Position numbers and translations under genes: made by a program. Positions 59,526-64,000 of a stretch of DNA of 64,000 bases are shown piece by piece. The DNA lies in the NCBI RefSeq assembly GCF_002224285.1, contig NZ_CP022436.1, positions 248,001-312,000 on the forward strand, in the 5' to 3' direction. The notes under the pieces were generated by a model. That model was not told where the DNA came from. It ran no database searches and saw nothing but the letters and a program-made list of their open reading frames with translations. Origin of the DNA: Arthrobacter sp. YN (GTDB taxonomy: Bacteria; Actinomycetota; Actinomycetes; Actinomycetales; Micrococcaceae). How positions within the stretch are numbered: position 1 is the first letter of the stretch; each line of letters starts with the position of its first letter.

Positions 59526-61181
59526 ATGGATCAAGTAGTTGCGGTCAGCGTCGATGGGGCGTCACCACTTTCGGTGACGGCCACTGCCAGCGATCCGAAG
59601 ATCATTGCTTTGGTGCGTGAAGGCGCCACGGAGGCCTTCGACGTGCTCTATCAGCGGCACATGAAAGTGGCGCAGTTTGTTGCCCGCTCCCAAACGGACA
59701 ACCCGAGCGACGCGGATGATGTGGTGGCCGAGTCTTTCGCCACGATTTTTCAGCTGCTGACGGAAGGCAAAGGACCCAAAGAGTTTTTCCGGTCCTACCT
59801 CCTGACCGTGGTGCGGCGCACCGCCCACGATCGAAACCGCAAAGCCCGCCGGATGCCCACAGCGGAGGATGACGCCATCCTCGATGCTCCGGTCCTGGAC
59901 AACGATCAAGTAGTCAGCGAACTTGAGTCGAGCATGATGGCCAAGGCATTCAAATCCCTGCCGGAGCGCTGGCAGGCTGTTCTGTGGCACCTGGATATCG
60001 AGGGCCTCAAGCCTGCAGCGGCCGCTCCCTTCGTGGGCCTGACCCCCAACGGTGTCTCGGCGTTGGCGCTCAGGGCCAGGGAAGGCCTGCGCCAGGCTTA
60101 CCTCCAACAGCACATCAGCCGGACAGTGGATCAGGCCTGTGACGAATACGCCAGCCAGTTGGGGAAGTACGCCCGTAATGCGTTGAAGCGCACTTCCACG
60201 GAGAAGGTCGGTGCACACCTGGAAGGTTGCGCGAAATGCACGGCCTTGCTGATTGAACTCAATGACATCCAGGGCGGCATGCGCTCCGTCCTCTTCCCTC
60301 TGCTGACAGGGATCACCTTCACCCCGGCGGCAGCAGGGGCGATCGGCTTCGGTGGCACTGCTACGGGTGTGGCCAACGGCGGCGCCGGGAGTACCGCTGC
60401 ACCCGGAAATATGGCTACGCAGGGCATCCGTGGCCTCAGCAACGCGTGGAAGGTGACGGCCGCCCTGGTAGTGGGCGTCATGGCGTTGGCAGGGACCCTC
60501 ATGTGGTTCTTTCAGCCCAGCCCGGCGTCGCAGTCCACGGCGACGTCCGAGGCCGTCTCCAACCTTCCATCAGCCCAGGAGACGTCGTTGCCCACGGCGA
60601 CCCCACTCCCCGCCGCGTCCTTGCCCGCAGTACCGGAACCTCCGGCCGTCGAGGCTCCACGGGCAAATCCCTCTCCCGATAGTCCGGTGGCAGTGCTGCC
60701 GGAACCTCCCGCCGTCGTGATTCCACCAGCCCCGGCCCCGCAGCGGAAGGCTGTTGTAGTGGACTCCGGTACGGTGACGTCGACGCCGGCACCCGGTGGT
60801 GTGCCTCCTGCGGCAACCGCTACCCAAACGGTTGACGCCAAGTTCACGGCTGCGCAGGGCGCGAACCCGACCGAGCGGGAGCTGAAAGTGCAGTTCTCGC
60901 TTCAAGGGCAGGGCATGCCGACTACCGGCCAAGTGGACTTCACCCTGCCGGACGGGGCAACGTTCCTGGCTGGAAAAACTGTCGCTCCCGCAGGGTGGAC
61001 CTGCGCCGGTGTCTCTGGGGGAGACCGCCAGATCCGGTGCAGCACCGACTCCGTGGCTGGTACCGACCTCGCGTTCACCGTGGGAGTAGCCCTTCCTGCA
61101 TCCGCCGTGACTGGAACGTTGGACTACCGGTTTGCCGGGCAGGGTGTCATCACCAAGAACTTCACCAATACGTTCAGCTAG
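59526..61181 (+). CDS. ECF sigma factor fused to zinc-finger, membrane and surface domains
   Basis: 551 aa from ATG 59526. Sigma-2 (about 38-105, FDVLYQRHMKVAQFVARSQT), sigma-4 (about 140-195, LPERWQAVLWHLDIEGLKPA). Then a zf-HC2-like anti-sigma motif H231-x3-C235-x2-C238 (HLEGCAKC), a transmembrane helix (about 308-329), a Pro/Ala-rich spacer (about 335-425) and an extracellular beta-domain to the end. Sigma and anti-sigma parts are thus one polypeptide, as in some actinobacterial ECF groups. The surface domain may sense and release sigma by proteolysis. The neighbouring surface protein is a likely target. Confidence 0.88.
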   Translation: MDQVVAVSVDGASPLSVTATASDPKIIALVREGATEAFDVLYQRHMKVAQFVARSQTDNPSDADDVVAESFATIFQLLTEGKGPKEFFRSYLLTVVRRTAHDRNRKARRMPTAEDDAILDAPVLDNDQVVSELESSMMAKAFKSLPERWQAVLWHLDIEGLKPAAAAPFVGLTPNGVSALALRAREGLRQAYLQQHISRTVDQACDEYASQLGKYARNALKRTSTEKVGAHLEGCAKCTALLIELNDIQGGMRSVLFPLLTGITFTPAAAGAIGFGGTATGVANGGAGSTAAPGNMATQGIRGLSNAWKVTAALVVGVMALAGTLMWFFQPSPASQSTATSEAVSNLPSAQETSLPTATPLPAASLPAVPEPPAVEAPRANPSPDSPVAVLPEPPAVVIPPAPAPQRKAVVVDSGTVTSTPAPGGVPPAATATQTVDAKFTAAQGANPTERELKVQFSLQGQGMPTTGQVDFTLPDGATFLAGKTVAPAGWTCAGVSGGDRQIRCSTDSVAGTDLAFTVGVALPASAVTGTLDYRFAGQGVITKNFTNTFS

Positions 61182-61430
61182 GCACTCGAACCCAGCCCCA
61201 AAGCCCTAGGGGCCAGGGCTGCCGCGGGGTGGCGCTGTCTTTCGACGCGCCGGCATGCCCTCTCTCCAACGTCCTTTCCAGGGTCTTTTTCAAAATTTCT
61301 GCATTCTCTCCTTTTTTTCGCGTCACGAAGAGACGTCTCTGTCCACTGGAGTACTGGCGAGTAGCCTAGCTCGACGCCGATTCGCTTCTGTGGGTCGGCC
61401 TCGTGCGTGACAACGAATAGCGAGAGAACC

Positions 61431-64000
61431 GTGAAACACACACGTCCACAGAAGCTGTTGGCGGCCGTAGTCGCCACAGCGATCATGTCGCTGGGGGTGG
61501 GTGGCGCCTTAGCGCCACCTGCCTTGGCGACAGTCCCGGGATCGCCGGGTGTTGCCCAACCAGGAACACCCGTCTACATCGAGGACTTCTCCAACGAGGA
61601 TGCCACCAACGGTGCCATCAGCATCCTCAACTACACCGGCGGCGCCGAGGCTGCCAATGAAACATACTTTGCAGACACCCCTTACACTCCGGCCGGCGGA
61701 CAGTGCGATGGCTGGATACTGAATTCCTCCACGCCGTTGCCAACCTCTGACGCCGGGTGTACCAACAATCAGCCTGATGGTTGGAACCAAATCCGGCAAA
61801 TGGCTGCCGCCCTTGGATTGGCCCAAGGCCAGACAGCTGCGGAATCTTCCACCAACCAGGTGCTGTCCGAATATACGAACAGCCCCACCGGGCGCATCAC
61901 ACCCGGAGTCCAGTTCCGGACTGAAGACAACACTATTCCGGCGATCGAGGGTCACTACTACGCAGTATCGGCCTACTTCGCACAGGTGAACTGCCACTCG
62001 ACCCACGCAAAGGAGACCTTCAGCCTGCTGATCAACGGCACGCGCCAGGTCCTCAGCACCGGGCTTGATCCTTGTGGATCAAACACCACCAACGGCGGCG
62101 CCATAGAGATCCAGAAGCTCCAGTCTGCTGCCTACCAGGTTCCGATGGGCACCTCCCCTTCCCTCGGTCTTGAACTGAGGAATGAAGCCACCAGCGGTGC
62201 CGGAAACGACGTCGCTTTCGACCTTCCGCAGATCGTGGATGTCACTCCCCAGGTGGACAAGGCCTTTACTCCGTCCCTCATCGGCCCCGGCGGAACGTCC
62301 AAAGTTACCTTGACGGTGACCAACACAGACGATTTGATGGCCAAGAACGACTGGTTCATCACGGATACCCTCCCGGCCGGCGTCGTGATTGCCGGTACCC
62401 CCAACATTGGCGGCACCTGTGTACAAGCCACAGGAACCAACCCCCTGGTGCGCACGGCCGTTGCCGGCAGCAACACCATCTCGGTGACCGGCGGGGACCT
62501 CGCCCTGGGCATGACCTCCTGCACCATCGAAGTTGATGTCACGGCAGCAGCCGAGGGCACCTACGTCAACGGTCCGGCCAACATCGTCACCAACCTGAAC
62601 CCGCCGGCAGACGCCACTTTGGTAGTCAAGGCCCCGCGCCTTGAACTGAGCAAGGCACTGGATGCCACCCGTCTGATGGATTCGGATCAGTTCACCACTG
62701 AGATCCGCACCGGCTCGGCTACGGGACCTGTTGTCAGCAACACTGCCAACGCCACCACCACCGGTACGGGTTCCACCGTTACTGCGGGCACAGGTGTCAC
62801 TGGCGAATACGTCGCTGACGCCGGGGCAACGTACTACCTGACGGAGTCGGGTACCAACCTGTCCGGTTACAGCAAGGTGATCACCTGTGTTGACGCCAAC
62901 GGTCTCCAGGGCGGACTGCCCAACGGAGCGGTAGTCGATGCTGCTTACTCCTTGGTGCCTGTTGCTGGCGCCGATATCAGCTGTGTCCTCACCAACACGG
63001 CCGTTCCGGCACCGGAACTGGAATTCACCAAGTCCGCTGACTCTTCAGACGTCCAGGATCCCTCTGTTGTGGGTGACCAGATCACCTACACGTTCACGTC
63101 CACCAACACGGGCAACGTGCCCCTGACGGGTGTCACCATCAACGACCCCCTGGATGGATTGTCAGCCCTGACCTACACCTGGCCGGGAACTCCGGGCACC
63201 TTGCTGCCCGGCGAAACCGTGACGGCTATGGCCACCTATGCCATCACCCAGGCTGACATCGATGCAGGGCACGTGGCGAACCTTGCCACCACCACGGGTA
63301 ATCCTCCGACAGGTCCTCCTGTCACCCCGCCGCCAGCAGGTACCGATACCCCGCTGACTCCGGCTCCGGCCATGGAGTTCAGCAAGTCCGCGGATGCTTC
63401 GGATATCCAGGATCCGTCCGTTGTTGGTGACCAGATCACCTACACGTTCACAGCCAAGAACACCGGCAATGTCTCCCTGACCAACGTGTCCATCAACGAT
63501 CCGTTGGCTGGCCTGTCTGCTTTGACGTACAACTGGCCCGGTGCTGCAGGAACGCTCCTGCCCGGCCAGACCGTTACCGCTACGGCAACGTACGCCATTA
63601 CGCAGGCCGACATCAACGCCGGTCACGTCGCCAACACGGCGACTACCACTGGTACTCCGCCCACCGGTCCCGCGGTCACGCCGCCTCCGGCAGGTACGGA
63701 TACCCCGCTGACTCCGGCTCCGGCCATGGAGTTCAGCAAGTCCGCGGATGCTTCGGGCATTCAGGATCCGTCGGTTGTGGGTGACCAGATCACCTACACG
63801 TTCACGTCCAAGAACACCGGCAACGTTCCGCTGACCAATGTGTCCATCAATGATCCTTTGGCTGGCTTGTCGGCTCTTACCTACACGTGGCCGGGCACTC
63901 CGGGCGAGTTGCTTCCGGGTCAGTCGGTGACGGCTACGGCAACGTACGCCATTACGCAGGCTGACATCACGGCCGGTCATGTGGCGAACTCGGCAACCAC
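61431..64000 (+). CDS. Large repeat-containing surface protein, partial (runs off the window)
   Basis: GTG 61431 behind AGCGAGAGA. Signal peptide KLLAAVVATAIMSLGVGGAL, cleaved near ALA (residue 33). Next a jellyroll-like N-terminal part (YIEDFSNEDATNGAISILNY), DUF11-type domains (PQVDKAFTPSLIGPGGTSKV; SADSSDVQDPSVVGDQITYT) and then tandem 118-residue repeats. Each unit reads EFSKSADASDIQDPSVVGDQ, continues LAGLSALTYNWPG and AITQADINAGHVAN, and ends in PPTGPAVTPPPAGTDTPLTP. No stop by 64000. It would be displayed on the cell wall, as an adhesin or matrix protein. 856 codons are visible. Confidence 0.9.
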   Translation, partial: MKHTRPQKLLAAVVATAIMSLGVGGALAPPALATVPGSPGVAQPGTPVYIEDFSNEDATNGAISILNYTGGAEAANETYFADTPYTPAGGQCDGWILNSSTPLPTSDAGCTNNQPDGWNQIRQMAAALGLAQGQTAAESSTNQVLSEYTNSPTGRITPGVQFRTEDNTIPAIEGHYYAVSAYFAQVNCHSTHAKETFSLLINGTRQVLSTGLDPCGSNTTNGGAIEIQKLQSAAYQVPMGTSPSLGLELRNEATSGAGNDVAFDLPQIVDVTPQVDKAFTPSLIGPGGTSKVTLTVTNTDDLMAKNDWFITDTLPAGVVIAGTPNIGGTCVQATGTNPLVRTAVAGSNTISVTGGDLALGMTSCTIEVDVTAAAEGTYVNGPANIVTNLNPPADATLVVKAPRLELSKALDATRLMDSDQFTTEIRTGSATGPVVSNTANATTTGTGSTVTAGTGVTGEYVADAGATYYLTESGTNLSGYSKVITCVDANGLQGGLPNGAVVDAAYSLVPVAGADISCVLTNTAVPAPELEFTKSADSSDVQDPSVVGDQITYTFTSTNTGNVPLTGVTINDPLDGLSALTYTWPGTPGTLLPGETVTAMATYAITQADIDAGHVANLATTTGNPPTGPPVTPPPAGTDTPLTPAPAMEFSKSADASDIQDPSVVGDQITYTFTAKNTGNVSLTNVSINDPLAGLSALTYNWPGAAGTLLPGQTVTATATYAITQADINAGHVANTATTTGTPPTGPAVTPPPAGTDTPLTPAPAMEFSKSADASGIQDPSVVGDQITYTFTSKNTGNVPLTNVSINDPLAGLSALTYTWPGTPGELLPGQSVTATATYAITQADITAGHVANSAT
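63010..64000 (+). repeat. Tandem 354-bp repeats coding 118-aa surface domains
   Basis: The landmark TGGA(A/G)TTC occurs at 63019, 63373 and 63727, an exact 354-bp period. The first unit is more diverged, and units 2 and 3 are nearly identical. The third is cut by the window end and more copies are likely beyond. Confidence 0.93.

Noticed and set aside
61195..61240. Short hairpin (AGCCCT/AGGGCT) after the fused sigma factor gene
   Set aside because: Only six pairs and no T tract; could be a weak terminator but does not stand out from GC-rich background.
63162..63980. Leftward Arg-rich frame in the 3' repeat region
   Set aside because: Antisense of the tandem repeats; its own apparent repeats merely mirror them.
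1..64000. CRISPR arrays, insertion sequences, integrases and attachment sites
   Set aside because: No regularly spaced short repeats, no transposase or integrase frame and no tRNA-end duplication were seen; the accessory island at 11.9-17.9 kb has no recognisable mobility gene.

Overview
The window looks like chromosomal DNA of a high-GC actinobacterium of the Arthrobacter/Paenarthrobacter group. The reasons are strong G/C bias at third codon positions, GTG and TTG starts, Actinobacteria-type lipoproteins, sigma factors and regulators, and a StyA1/StyA2B monooxygenase pair of the kind known from Rhodococcus and Paenarthrobacter. The genus is an inference. No CRISPR array, insertion sequence or rRNA operon was seen. 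One tRNA gene (Lys, anticodon TTT) is present.

Layout. 0-3.9 kb: PiT phosphate transporter with its DUF47 partner, a lipoprotein, a frameshifted conserved gene, tRNA-Lys. 3.9-6.4 kb: three tandem lipoproteins at an exact 687-bp period, the first fused behind a fragment of a WXG100-like secreted protein. 6.4-11.9 kb: methyltransferase, GH51 arabinofuranosidase, and a RidA / LacI regulator / PLP D-amino-acid lyase group. 11.9-17.9 kb: an accessory, defence-type island with an antitoxin beside a wrecked Doc toxin, a 1238-aa nuclease-NACHT protein of lower GC, a small membrane protein and a HerA-like ATPase remnant. 18-25.2 kb: flavin reductase behind a SoxR/MerR-type promoter, then ureABCEFGD plus a nickel transporter, with palindromic elements inside the urease operon. 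25.2-31.4 kb: serine hydrolase, ECF sigma factor with a membrane partner, secreted GH13 amylase with LacI-type operators. 31.5-39.2 kb: a five-gene oxidoreductase/lactonase operon divergent from an MmyB-like regulator, dodecin, SDR, universal stress protein. 39.2-48.7 kb: a leftward operon read here as indole/isatin catabolism, with an AraC regulator, a duplicated promoter region and an easily missed 49-aa gene. 48.7-56 kb: a gutted Fic gene, then a GntR-controlled C4 acid-sugar cluster (DUF1537 kinase, LtnD-like dehydrogenase, GntP permease, class II aldolase). 56-64 kb: assorted genes, then an ECF sigma factor carrying its own zinc-finger, membrane and surface domains, next to a repeat-rich surface protein that runs off the window.

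How the parts work together. The urease genes and the nickel transporter form one metallo-enzyme assembly unit. In the 39-47 kb operon a plausible route is indole to its 2,3-epoxide (StyA1/StyA2B), then dioxindole (SDR), isatin (possibly the FAD enzyme), isatinate (cyclase-family hydrolase) and decarboxylation (ThDP enzyme). The tetronate genes share an inverted-repeat operator with their GntR gene. Three near-identical long palindromes with compensating base changes sit at gene 3' ends, two of them between convergent genes, and probably act as bidirectional terminators and as a dispersed repeat family. Several genes are broken: two single-base frameshifts, a Doc remnant, a HerA remnant and a Fic gene missing its core.
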